Assembly: GCF_001428895.1 (NCBI RefSeq)
Contig: NZ_LMJA01000022.1
Location: 271,916 to 335,915, forward strand
DNA: 64,000 bases
Direction of reading: 5' to 3'
Source of the DNA: Mycobacterium sp. Root265
GTDB lineage: Bacteria > Actinomycetota > Actinomycetes > Mycobacteriales > Mycobacteriaceae
The notes under the pieces were generated by a model. That model did no database searches, was not told the DNA's origin, and was given only the letters and a program-made list of their open reading frames with translations. Shown in pieces: positions 18,427 through 26,655 of the stretch (positions are counted from its first letter, which is position 1; every line of letters begins with the position of its first letter). The position numbers were made by a program, and so were the translations under genes.

Positions 18427-20112
18427 TCAGTCCACCAGATCCTCGTAGCGGTGCTCGGTGTCGATCGGAGTACCCGACCGGTGCGCTTCATCCTCTCGCG
18501 TGCGCAGTTCGACGCGCCGGATCTTGCCGGAAATGGTTTTGGGCAGTTCGAAGAACTCGACACGGCGCACCTTCAGGTACGGGGCGAGGTGATCGCGGGC
18601 GTACTCCATGATGGCGCGGGCGGTCTCGGAGTCGGCGGCCCAGCCGTCAGCAAGTGCCACATAGGCTTTCGGGATCGCCAGCCGGGTGTCGTGGGGTTGC
18701 GGGACGATGGCGGCCTCCACCACCGCGGGGTGCTCGATCAGCACGCTCTCCAGCTCGAACGGCGAGACCTTGTAGTCACTCGACTTGAAGACATCGTCGG
18801 TGCGGCCGATGTAGGTGATGTACCCGTCGGCGTCCCGGCTGGCGACGTCTCCGGTGTGGTAATAGCCGCCGTGCATCACCGCGTCGTTGCGTTTCTGGTC
18901 GCCGAGGTAACCGGTCATCAGATTCACCGGGCGGGTGGCCAGGTCCAGGCAGATCTCGCCCTCGTCGGCGAGTTCCCCGGTGAGCGGGTCGACAAGCACC
19001 ACCGGGACGCCGGGCATCGGGCGGCCCATCGAGCCGGCCTTGACGGGCTGGCCGGGGGTGTTGCCGACCTGCAAGGTGGTCTCGGTCTGGCCGAAGCCGT
19101 CGCGGATGGTCAGCCCCCACGCACGTTCGACGGCGGAGATGACCTCGGGGTTGAGCGGTTCACCGGCGCCCAGGATCTCCCGCAGCCCTTCGGGTTTGGC
19201 GCCCAGGTCGGACTGGATGAGCATCCGCCACACCGTCGGCGGCGCGCAGAAGGTGTTGACGCCGGCACGCCGGATCTGGTGCAGCAGTTTCTGGGCGTCG
19301 AAGCGGGCGTAGTTGTATACGAAGATCGTCGCCTCGGCGATCCACGGCGCGAAGAAGCAACTCCAGGCGTGCTTGGCCCAGCCGGGTGAGCTGATGGCCA
19401 GGTGCACATCGCCGGGAGTGACCCCGATCCAGGCCATCGTGGACATGTGGCCCACCGGGTAGGACACCTGGGAGTGCTCGACGAGTTTGGGCCGGCTGGT
19501 GGTGCCGGAGGTGAAGTACACCAGCAGCGGATCCGAGACATCGGTGACGGTCTCGAAGCGGTGCGGGGCGACGTCGTAGGCGTCGGCGTAGCGGCGCCAC
19601 CCGGAATGGTCCCCCACCGCGATGCGGACGTAGTCGCCGGCCACCTCGTCGAACTTCGGGGCGTCGGCGGCGTTGGCGATGACGAACCTGGCGCCGCCGC
19701 GGTCGATGCGGTCCGCCAGATCGGCGGGCCCCAGCGCGCCGGTCGTCGGCATGACCACCGCGCCCAGTTTGGCCACCGCGAGCATGGCCTCCCACAGCTC
19801 GACCTGGTTGCCGAGCATGACCAGCACCCGGTCGCCCTTGCCGACGCCCAGACCCTGCAGCCAGGAGGCGACCCGGTCGGAACGCTGAGACATCTCGGCG
19901 AAGCTCACCGTGGTCTCGGTGCCGTCCTCCTCGACGATCCACAGCGCCGGACGGTCGTTGCCCGCGGCGATGACGTCGAACCAGTCGATGGCCCAGTTGA
20001 AGGTTCCGGTGATCTCGGGCCAGGCGAAGGTGCCGACCGCCTTGTCATAGTCGCTGATCACGGCCACAAGGTGGTCGCGGGCGGCGCGATACCGATCGGT
20101 GTTGGTGCTCAT
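18427..20112 (-). CDS. AMP-binding acyl-CoA synthetase (ACSM/acetoacetate-type)
   Basis: A 561-residue adenylate-forming enzyme of the acetyl/medium-chain acyl-CoA synthetase branch. Motifs are VYFTSGTTSRPKLVEHS, the aromatic ISSPGWAKHAWSCFFAPW stretch typical of this branch, DGFGQTETT, and the hinge YHTGDVASRDADGYITYIGRTDDVFKSSDYKVSP. The catalytic lysine is in TISGKIRRVEL near the C-terminus. The N-terminal 60 residues (FNWAIDWFDVIAAGNDRPAL) are like those of ACSM proteins. It starts 59 bases from the divergent LuxR regulator, which may control this operon. Confidence 0.9.
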   Translation of the reverse strand: MSTNTDRYRAARDHLVAVISDYDKAVGTFAWPEITGTFNWAIDWFDVIAAGNDRPALWIVEEDGTETTVSFAEMSQRSDRVASWLQGLGVGKGDRVLVMLGNQVELWEAMLAVAKLGAVVMPTTGALGPADLADRIDRGGARFVIANAADAPKFDEVAGDYVRIAVGDHSGWRRYADAYDVAPHRFETVTDVSDPLLVYFTSGTTSRPKLVEHSQVSYPVGHMSTMAWIGVTPGDVHLAISSPGWAKHAWSCFFAPWIAEATIFVYNYARFDAQKLLHQIRRAGVNTFCAPPTVWRMLIQSDLGAKPEGLREILGAGEPLNPEVISAVERAWGLTIRDGFGQTETTLQVGNTPGQPVKAGSMGRPMPGVPVVLVDPLTGELADEGEICLDLATRPVNLMTGYLGDQKRNDAVMHGGYYHTGDVASRDADGYITYIGRTDDVFKSSDYKVSPFELESVLIEHPAVVEAAIVPQPHDTRLAIPKAYVALADGWAADSETARAIMEYARDHLAPYLKVRRVEFFELPKTISGKIRRVELRTREDEAHRSGTPIDTEHRYEDLVD

Positions 20113-20171
20113 GGCGACTAGGATCTACGTCACACTCACCTGCCCGCTACCCCCGAAAGAGGGGAACCACC

Positions 20172-20984
20172 GTGCCAGCCCTGCTGAGGCCCCGCGATAC
20201 CGACGCGGTGCGCGCCGAGTTGCGCCGGGTTGCGGTCGAGGGCGGGGTCCCGGTGCTGTTCGGCGGCGAAGTGCAGGGCGACGCGCTGCTGCTCAGCGAG
20301 TTCGTCGGGACCCGGACCGGGCTGCTGCGCGGTCTGGTGGTGCGCTCGAATTCCGGGCTCGGCGGGGCCAGCATGGTCGAGGGCCGGCCGCTGTCGGTGG
20401 CCGATTACCGCAATGCCTCGACCATCACCCACGACTACGACGCCCCGGTGCTGTCGGAGGGCATCCGTTCGGTGCTGGCGGTGCCGGTGATCGTGGACGG
20501 TGTGCCGCGGGCCATGCTGTACGGCGCCTACCGGTCCGGGGCGCCGTTCGGGGGCCGGGCCGCCGATCTGATGGTCGGCTCCAGTCGGCGGCTGGCCGAC
20601 GAGCTGCGCATCCGCGACGAGGTGGACCGTCGACTGCGCCTGCGGGAGGCGCAGCAGACCGGGACGGCCAACCCGGAGACCATCCGCGAGGTGTACGCCG
20701 GGCTGCGCACGCTGGCTTCTCACGCCAATGCCGACACCGGCGCCGAACTGCACCGGCTGGCCGACCTGCTGTCCGCGCCGTCCGAGGACGTCCACCTGAC
20801 GCCGCGGGAGCTCGACGTGCTGGCCCAGATCGCACTGGGCTGCACCAATGCCGAAGCCGCCGAGCGACTTTCACTCAAGACCGAGACGGTGAAGAGCTAT
20901 CTGCGCAGTGCCGCAGCGAAACTGGGGACTCGGACCCGCCATGAATCGGTGTCCCGGGCCCGGCGGGCCCGGCTGATTCCGTGA
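20172..20984 (+). CDS. GAF-LuxR transcriptional regulator
   Basis: A 270-residue regulator. The N-terminal two thirds form a GAF-like sensor (GLGGASMVEGRPLSVADY, then SEGIRSVLAVPVIVDGVPRAMLYGAYR), and the last 65 residues are a LuxR/GerE helix-turn-helix (LTPRELDVLAQIALGCTNAE, then LKTETVKSYLRSAAAKLG). The GTG start at 20172 has a good ribosome site (AGAGGGG) eight bases ahead. This GAF-LuxR type is often found next to acyl-CoA synthetase or amino-acid/short-chain acid catabolic genes, so control of the divergent synthetase operon is likely. The ligand is unknown. Confidence 0.88.
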   Translation: MPALLRPRDTDAVRAELRRVAVEGGVPVLFGGEVQGDALLLSEFVGTRTGLLRGLVVRSNSGLGGASMVEGRPLSVADYRNASTITHDYDAPVLSEGIRSVLAVPVIVDGVPRAMLYGAYRSGAPFGGRAADLMVGSSRRLADELRIRDEVDRRLRLREAQQTGTANPETIREVYAGLRTLASHANADTGAELHRLADLLSAPSEDVHLTPRELDVLAQIALGCTNAEAAERLSLKTETVKSYLRSAAAKLGTRTRHESVSRARRARLIP

Positions 20985-20989
20985 CCGAA

Positions 20990-23900
20990 ACCCCTGAGTC
21001 GGAATGATGCCAGCGGCCACAGTAAGAGAGAGCATCAGCTATGTTGCCGACGCGGCCCGCGTGACACAATCGACGGCACATATGGCTGGCGACACATTGA
21101 AGCTCAGCCCCACCCAATAAGATCGCGTAATGGTATTGAGCGGTGGGCTCGCGGACAAGGTCGGGAACCGCTTTGAGGATCGCTGGACCGTACGCTGCGC
21201 ATTCGATGTTCTCGAAGATCGCGCTGAAGCCATCTGCCTCGAACCATCAGGCCCAGAAAACGACAAGGTCGAGTTCTGGGTTCGATATCCCGACAAGGTC
21301 GAGTATCACCAATGCAAGCGCCAACGAACGCGCGAGGGCGTGTGGACATTGCCGCTGCTCAGCGCCGCAGGCGTGCTGTCAGCATTCCTCACTAAGCTCA
21401 AAGAACCAGAAGCACACTGCGTGTTCGCGTCTACTCACGCGACCGATGCCCTAGGTGAACTCTGCGATCGCGCACGAGGCGCACATTCACTCACCGAGTT
21501 TGTAGACGTCGCGCTGGGACCAAAAGAATGGCAGACGAAGTTCGCGAAGCTCCGCACATCTTGGGACGATCTTGATGTAGAGACTGCCTTCCAAGCGCTT
21601 CGCCGCGTGCGAGTCAACACGATCGGTGAAGATGAACTAAAGGCCATGAACCGATTATTTGCCGAGTTGACTATGGCCGGCGACATCGAGAAATCAGTGC
21701 CGACTCTGACTGACATCCTCCGTGACAAAGCAGGACAGTACCTCACCGCCAATGACCTGTGGCGCGCACTGCGTCGTGCTGGATACGAACCGAACCCGAT
21801 GCGGAGCGGGCGAACGCTGGCGCCCAGAATTAATGATGCAAACAAGCGGTTCCGTCGCTCACGGGAAGATACGTTGATTAGCGGAAGTCTGATCGAACGA
21901 GCTGAAGCGCGACAGATTCGGGAGTTGATAACCGACAATTCAGTAATAGTTGTGAGCGGGGACGCCGGAACTGGGAAGAGCGACACACTCCTGCAGTTCG
22001 TTCGAGATCTCGATACCGACGGCATCGCCCACCTCGTTTTCCGACTCGATCGCCACACGCCTGCGGTCCTTCCGAACGAGCTCGGTGCCGAAATGGGTCT
22101 GCCCGCGTCCCCAGTCGCATCGCTTATGGCGCACTCGAAGCGCGAGATCGGTGTACTGGTAATCGATCAGCTCGACATCGTGAGCTCGACTTCTGGACGT
22201 AGCCCAATATTCTTCGAATGCGTCAAGGAGATGCTCGAGACTGCCTCTGCTATGCCGAACCTCAGGGTGGTGCTTTCATGTCGGACCTTCGATTCAACAA
22301 ACGACCCTCGGTTGAGGCGACTCGTCTCGTCCGAGCACACGAAGTTAGTCACCATAGGGTCGCTGGCGAAAGCAGATGTCCATACCACCATCGAGGGATT
22401 CGGATTCGATGCGCAACAGCTCACCGCCGTGCAGAGTCAAATGTTCTCCGTACCTTTGCATCTCGCTCTACTAGCTGAAGTTGCGCCAGCATTGCGCGAT
22501 GAGTCGGAAGTACTCAGCCTGGCTGAGCCAAAGGATCTGTTCCAAGCTTTCTGGACTCACAAACACAGAGAGATCCAACATCGTCTAGGCCGAGAACCGG
22601 CATGGACCCAAGTCTTCGATGCGCTAGTCGACTATATGAGCGACAATCAAGTCCTGCGGGCGCCAGCTGCAATCGCAGATCAATGGTCGTCAGACCTCAG
22701 CGAAATGACATCGAGCCACGTTGTTACCCGAGACGGCAACCACATCGCGTTCTTTCACGAGTCGTTCTTTGACTATGTCTTCGCACGGCGATTCACGAGC
22801 CGCCAGTACACCGTTGCCGACTTACTCACCGCCGACCAAGGCCTCTTTCGGCGCGCCCAGGTCCGCCAAATCCTCGCCTACAACCGAGGGCTCACACCGC
22901 AATATAGCGAGGACCTCAAGTACTTGCTCACTGCAGCGCCTGTGCGCTTCCACTTACGCGATGTCGTCCTAGCTTGGCTTGCGCGTGTGTCGCCAACAGC
23001 AGAGGAGTGGACTCTCGTGCGCCCGTTCCTTGAAGACGCTGGGTCGCCGCTGTTTGCGAGAGCATGGCGAACAGTAGCTACGCCAAACTGGTTCGCACAT
23101 CTGGATGATTCTGGACTCCTCACGGACTGCCTACACAGCGACGACGAATCCCGAGTCAATCTTGCCCTTCGAGCGCTCGCATGTGGCGATGGCAAGTTCC
23201 TAGACCGGGCTGTCGAGTTGCTCGAACCCCTTGTCCACGAGTCGGACCTGTGGTCGACACGTCTAATCTGGCTTCTCCAGCAAGTAGACCTCACCTCCCA
23301 CCGACCATCGTTCGATCTACTCCTTGAACTACTTGATTCCGGCAAGCTCGGCGCGACGGGATTTGCAGACCGCGAGTTCTGGCGCCTACACGACAAACTT
23401 CCTGTGGCTAAACCTGATTGGGCCAACCAGCTGCTCGGTCGCTATCTGGCGGAACGTATAGCTGCCGCTGGTGCGTATGGACCGCGTAGCCCTATTGACA
23501 CGACTGCCGAACTAATACCCCGCCAGAACCAGCTTCGCGACTTCATCATTCTCGCTGCGACGAGGCGGCCGGATTCATTCATACGCAATGTGTGGCCTGA
23601 AATTGTGCGAATTGCAGAGTCAACCATGTTCGCTGAACGAGATGATGGTGGCCGTCTCCGCCCCGACCACATATGGCCATTCAACGGGTCGACCGACCAT
23701 CGGGGCGACTTTCGACAGGAGTTGCTCGCGGGGGCTGAGATCGCTTTCGCGGAGCTAGGGCGTGAAAGCCCTGATCAGCTATTGGATCTAGCTAATTCTA
23801 TGTCTGCGACGCCATCGGAGACAGTCGTCCATGTGCTCTTCGCTGGGTTTGCGGCAAACCCAGCGACGCTCGCTGACCAAGTTATTCGCTTGCTGGGCGC

Positions 23901-25865
23901 GCATCCGAACTGGCTGCAGGTGAGCTGGTCTACTGGACATGCTTGGGGTGCCAGAAGGCTAATCGCAGCGATCACACCCTTTGCATCGTCCGGTGCGCTC
24001 GAGCAGCTCACTGCTCAGTTGCTCGACTACTACCCTTTGCTCGAGCGTTCACCCAAAGCCTACCGTGAATTCGGATTGACACAGTTCACCCTGCTCGGCG
24101 GTATCCCGCCTGAATACCGGAGCCCTGGCGTTACGAAGCGGTTCGCCGAATGGCAGCGCAAGTTTGGCGTTCAAGACTTGCTCGAACCTACGGGAGTGCA
24201 CGGCGGATTTGTTCAGTCTCCGCTCGCATCAACGGCTATTGATCGAATGTCAGACACTAATTGGCGCGGCGCAATAGCTCGCTACAACGGAGACGACACA
24301 ACTTTCCAAAACAGCGAGGGAACCCTTGTCGGCGGAGCCCTCCAACTGGCCAACCAACTTGAGGCCGCCGCAAAAGCTTCGCCCCGACGATTTGCCAATC
24401 TCGCTCTCACGCTTCCCGATTCCACCGATGTCCGCTATTTTAACGCGATTCTTCGCGGCGTGGCGGGCTGCGAGACTCCGCTTCCTACGGGGCTCATTGA
24501 GGAACTCTTAACCCGATGCCACACCCTTCCCGACCGTCCCTGCGGCATGTACATCGCGACTCCACTGCTCCGATCCGAGGAACTGCAGATCTCGGAATCG
24601 ATGTGCGATCTGATCATCGAGTACGCGATGAACGATCCCGATCCTGGTGATGATGGATTCAGAGTCGCGGCGGACAACATCGATGAAAACCTGCTCTACC
24701 GTGGGCTCAACTCGGTCCGCGGGGCGATCTCCGAAGTTATCGCCCGATTGATCTCTCAGGACGCTAGGAACATTGATCCTCTCATGCCAGCCGTGCTCAG
24801 CCTGGTCAGCGACAGAGACATGGGCGTGCGATCTCTCGCAGCACGTTGTGTGATATCGCTGGAGCACTGGGAATCTAGCAACGCTGTTCTGGCATTTGAG
24901 AAGCTGGTTGACGGTTGCACTGACCATCTTCTGGCGACGCGCTACGTGTACGAGATATTGCGTGCACGCATCGTCAGTAGACCTAGTTCGGCGCGAACAG
25001 TTATCGACCGAATGGCTCGATCCGAGGTCGGCGAAGTCCAGATGCACGGGGCAATGCTGAACACGTTGGCCGCCCTGTTGGATGGACGCGCAGCCGACCT
25101 CGCGACCGCGGGAGTAAGCGGTACTGAATACCAGCGCCTCGGCGCTGCAAAGGTTTACGCCGCAAATCGCATTGGGACACGGTTTGCCGAGCAGTGCGCA
25201 GAACCCCTTGTCCTGCTGCTTAATGACGGATCGCAACTGGTCCGTGATGCGGCAGCAGCAGTGATCACTGATTTCAGTGAAGTGGAGGTAGACGAGTACA
25301 GGTCAGTCGTCGAAGCCCTCATCAGTACCCGAGCTGCTGATGAACATTGGGACGATCTTATCCTCATGGTGGGTGAATCCATCGCATCTGCACCAGATCT
25401 CGCGCTCATGATCTGCGAGAAGATACTCCTCGACACGACTGACGACCTGAGATCTTTGCAGCACCCAGACCTCGTCAGCCTAATTCTGCTACGGGTGTCC
25501 ATTGATTTCACTGGCGATACACGAACTCGCGCACTGGATTTGATCGATCTACTTCTGCAGTATGAGATTCGCTCAACGGAGCGTGCTCTCGTACTCCACG
25601 ATCGCGGATTGGAATAGCCAGCCCCACGACTGATTTGATGGTCCGATCTGCAACACGGCTTCGACTTCGCGCGAGCTCGCCTTGGCATAGATCCTTCCAT
25701 GCTGTCCGACCGGTCACGGATTGCGCCCCGGCAAACGTCAGTAACTGACTCGGTTAGGTCCGAGAGCAATTTCCGCATGATCGGCGAGATGCTGACGGAA
25801 AGTTCATCAATCACCTTATTCGCACTGGCATAGCACAAAACTCAGGACTTGATTAGCACTCGCCA
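20990..25865. other. AT-richer genomic island carrying one large defence-like gene
   Basis: Between the LuxR gene and the nitrilase gene the base composition changes visibly. Runs such as attttaacgcgattctt and codons ending in A or T are common, while genes on both sides use almost only G or C at third positions. The change starts just after 20984 and ends close to 25865, where the nitrilase reading frame begins. The segment holds one gene, a 145-base leader and a 252-base tail without a convincing gene. No integrase, transposase or tRNA is present. The bounds are judged by eye. Confidence 0.7.
21130..25617 (+). CDS. Cap4/DUF4297-like nuclease-STAND NTPase, candidate Avs-type antiphage protein
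   Basis: A 1495-residue protein unlike its neighbours in base usage. Residues 1-210 resemble the Cap4/DUF4297 PD-(D/E)xK nuclease. GGLADKVGNRFEDRW opens the fold, acidic residues E38 and D45 precede EYHQCK, and Q61/K63 fill the QxK positions of that family. Residues about 250-450 are a STAND-type P-loop module: Walker A GDAGTGKS at 277-284, Walker B VLVIDQLD at 342-349, an RVVLSCR sensor strand near 379-385, and a VPLHLALL motif near 441. Residues about 460-1495 are leucine-rich helices of HEAT/armadillo or TPR type, the likely target sensor. Nuclease-STAND-repeat is the plan of Avs antiphage proteins. The ATG at 21130 is the only start, since a stop lies 12 bases upstream. The defence role is inferred. 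Confidence 0.82.
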   Translation: MVLSGGLADKVGNRFEDRWTVRCAFDVLEDRAEAICLEPSGPENDKVEFWVRYPDKVEYHQCKRQRTREGVWTLPLLSAAGVLSAFLTKLKEPEAHCVFASTHATDALGELCDRARGAHSLTEFVDVALGPKEWQTKFAKLRTSWDDLDVETAFQALRRVRVNTIGEDELKAMNRLFAELTMAGDIEKSVPTLTDILRDKAGQYLTANDLWRALRRAGYEPNPMRSGRTLAPRINDANKRFRRSREDTLISGSLIERAEARQIRELITDNSVIVVSGDAGTGKSDTLLQFVRDLDTDGIAHLVFRLDRHTPAVLPNELGAEMGLPASPVASLMAHSKREIGVLVIDQLDIVSSTSGRSPIFFECVKEMLETASAMPNLRVVLSCRTFDSTNDPRLRRLVSSEHTKLVTIGSLAKADVHTTIEGFGFDAQQLTAVQSQMFSVPLHLALLAEVAPALRDESEVLSLAEPKDLFQAFWTHKHREIQHRLGREPAWTQVFDALVDYMSDNQVLRAPAAIADQWSSDLSEMTSSHVVTRDGNHIAFFHESFFDYVFARRFTSRQYTVADLLTADQGLFRRAQVRQILAYNRGLTPQYSEDLKYLLTAAPVRFHLRDVVLAWLARVSPTAEEWTLVRPFLEDAGSPLFARAWRTVATPNWFAHLDDSGLLTDCLHSDDESRVNLALRALACGDGKFLDRAVELLEPLVHESDLWSTRLIWLLQQVDLTSHRPSFDLLLELLDSGKLGATGFADREFWRLHDKLPVAKPDWANQLLGRYLAERIAAAGAYGPRSPIDTTAELIPRQNQLRDFIILAATRRPDSFIRNVWPEIVRIAESTMFAERDDGGRLRPDHIWPFNGSTDHRGDFRQELLAGAEIAFAELGRESPDQLLDLANSMSATPSETVVHVLFAGFAANPATLADQVIRLLGAHPNWLQVSWSTGHAWGARRLIAAITPFASSGALEQLTAQLLDYYPLLERSPKAYREFGLTQFTLLGGIPPEYRSPGVTKRFAEWQRKFGVQDLLEPTGVHGGFVQSPLASTAIDRMSDTNWRGAIARYNGDDTTFQNSEGTLVGGALQLANQLEAAAKASPRRFANLALTLPDSTDVRYFNAILRGVAGCETPLPTGLIEELLTRCHTLPDRPCGMYIATPLLRSEELQISESMCDLIIEYAMNDPDPGDDGFRVAADNIDENLLYRGLNSVRGAISEVIARLISQDARNIDPLMPAVLSLVSDRDMGVRSLAARCVISLEHWESSNAVLAFEKLVDGCTDHLLATRYVYEILRARIVSRPSSARTVIDRMARSEVGEVQMHGAMLNTLAALLDGRAADLATAGVSGTEYQRLGAAKVYAANRIGTRFAEQCAEPLVLLLNDGSQLVRDAAAAVITDFSEVEVDEYRSVVEALISTRAADEHWDDLILMVGESIASAPDLALMICEKILLDTTDDLRSLQHPDLVSLILLRVSIDFTGDTRTRALDLIDLLLQYEIRSTERALVLHDRGLE

Positions 25866-25869
25866 TTCC
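25618..25869. other. 252-base island tail without a supported gene
   Basis: This stretch shares the lower GC of the preceding gene. On the minus strand an open frame starts at ATG 25838 and runs into the back of the STAND gene. Its first 38 residues (KVIDELSVSISPIMRKLLSDL...) could form a helix, but the rest is low-complexity antisense, so I read it at most as a gene remnant. No terminator hairpin or integrase site is evident. Confidence 0.5.
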
Positions 25870-26655
25870 CTAGTACAACTCCGGGCGCCGGTCGGCGAAC
25901 ACATCATTGTTGGCGCCCAGGGTCTTGCTCGGGTCGATGCTCACCACCGCCGACGCGACACCATCCGAGTCGGGCGTCGCGACGATCCAGCCGTCGCGGT
26001 CGATGACCGCCGTGCCGCCGGTCCACTGCACACCACGCTCGGTGCCATGCCGGTCGGCGATCGCGGTCGGCAGGCGCGAAGCGCGCGCGGCGGCCATGGC
26101 CTGGATGGTCTCGGGCGCATGCTCGCCGGCCGGCCGCTCCGCCCGCGGCCAGTTCACCGGTAGCGCAAGCACTTCGGCGCCGGCCAGCGCCAACCGCCGT
26201 GGCACTTCCGGGAATTCGATGTCATAGCAGATCGCGACGCCGAGCCGGCCGATCGGCGTGTCCAGTACCAGCCCCGCCTCGTCACCGAGGCTGAAGAACC
26301 GGTACTCCTCGTCCCACAGATGCGCCTTGCGGTAGCAGCCCAGCGTGCCGGTGCGGTCGAACACCAACGCCGAGTTGAACAACTGCTCGCCCACCCGTTC
26401 GCAGAATCCGATCACCGCCACCGCGCCGTCGGGAACATCACCGGCCAGCGCCGTCAGCCGCGGATCGTCCACGGCCATCGACAGCGCACGGGCCTCGTCG
26501 ATGTCGTGGAAGACGTACCCGCTGGTGGCCAACTCCGGCAGTACAATCAGCCCCGGCTCGGAGGCCCGTAGCGCGGCCCGCGTAGCGGCGAAATTGTGTT
26601 CCTCGTCGCCGAACTCGATCGGTAACGCGACAGATGACACCCGAAGAAGACTCAC
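25870..26655 (-). CDS. Carbon-nitrogen hydrolase (nitrilase superfamily)
   Basis: A 261-residue nitrilase-superfamily enzyme with the full catalytic triad: glutamate in VLPELATSGY, lysine in CYRKAHLWDEE, cysteine in GVAICYDIEFPE. It should cleave a C-N bond in an amide, nitrile or N-carbamoyl compound; the length and motif spacing fit an amidase rather than a true nitrilase. The GTG start at 26655 overlaps the stop of the upstream ABC gene by four bases (GTGA), so it is the third gene of the ABC exporter operon. A link to metabolising what that transporter handles is possible but not shown. Confidence 0.9.
   Translation of the reverse strand: MSLLRVSSVALPIEFGDEEHNFAATRAALRASEPGLIVLPELATSGYVFHDIDEARALSMAVDDPRLTALAGDVPDGAVAVIGFCERVGEQLFNSALVFDRTGTLGCYRKAHLWDEEYRFFSLGDEAGLVLDTPIGRLGVAICYDIEFPEVPRRLALAGAEVLALPVNWPRAERPAGEHAPETIQAMAAARASRLPTAIADRHGTERGVQWTGGTAVIDRDGWIVATPDSDGVASAVVSIDPSKTLGANNDVFADRRPELY

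Noticed and set aside
16690-19389. Open frame of about 900 codons on the plus strand opposite the acyl-CoA synthetases
   Set aside because: It is histidine/glycine/aspartate-rich with no motif, and it runs exactly antisense to two well-supported enzymes; high GC removes stops in this frame.
21105-25627. Nine-base repeat CAGCCCCAC at both ends of the STAND gene as an attachment site
   Set aside because: Nine bases are expected to match by chance fairly often between flanks of 150 and 250 bases, and no integrase is present.
25155-25838. Minus-strand gene of 227 codons at the end of the STAND gene
   Set aside because: Most of it is antisense to the STAND protein; only the first 38 codons look protein-like, so it is noted as a possible remnant only.
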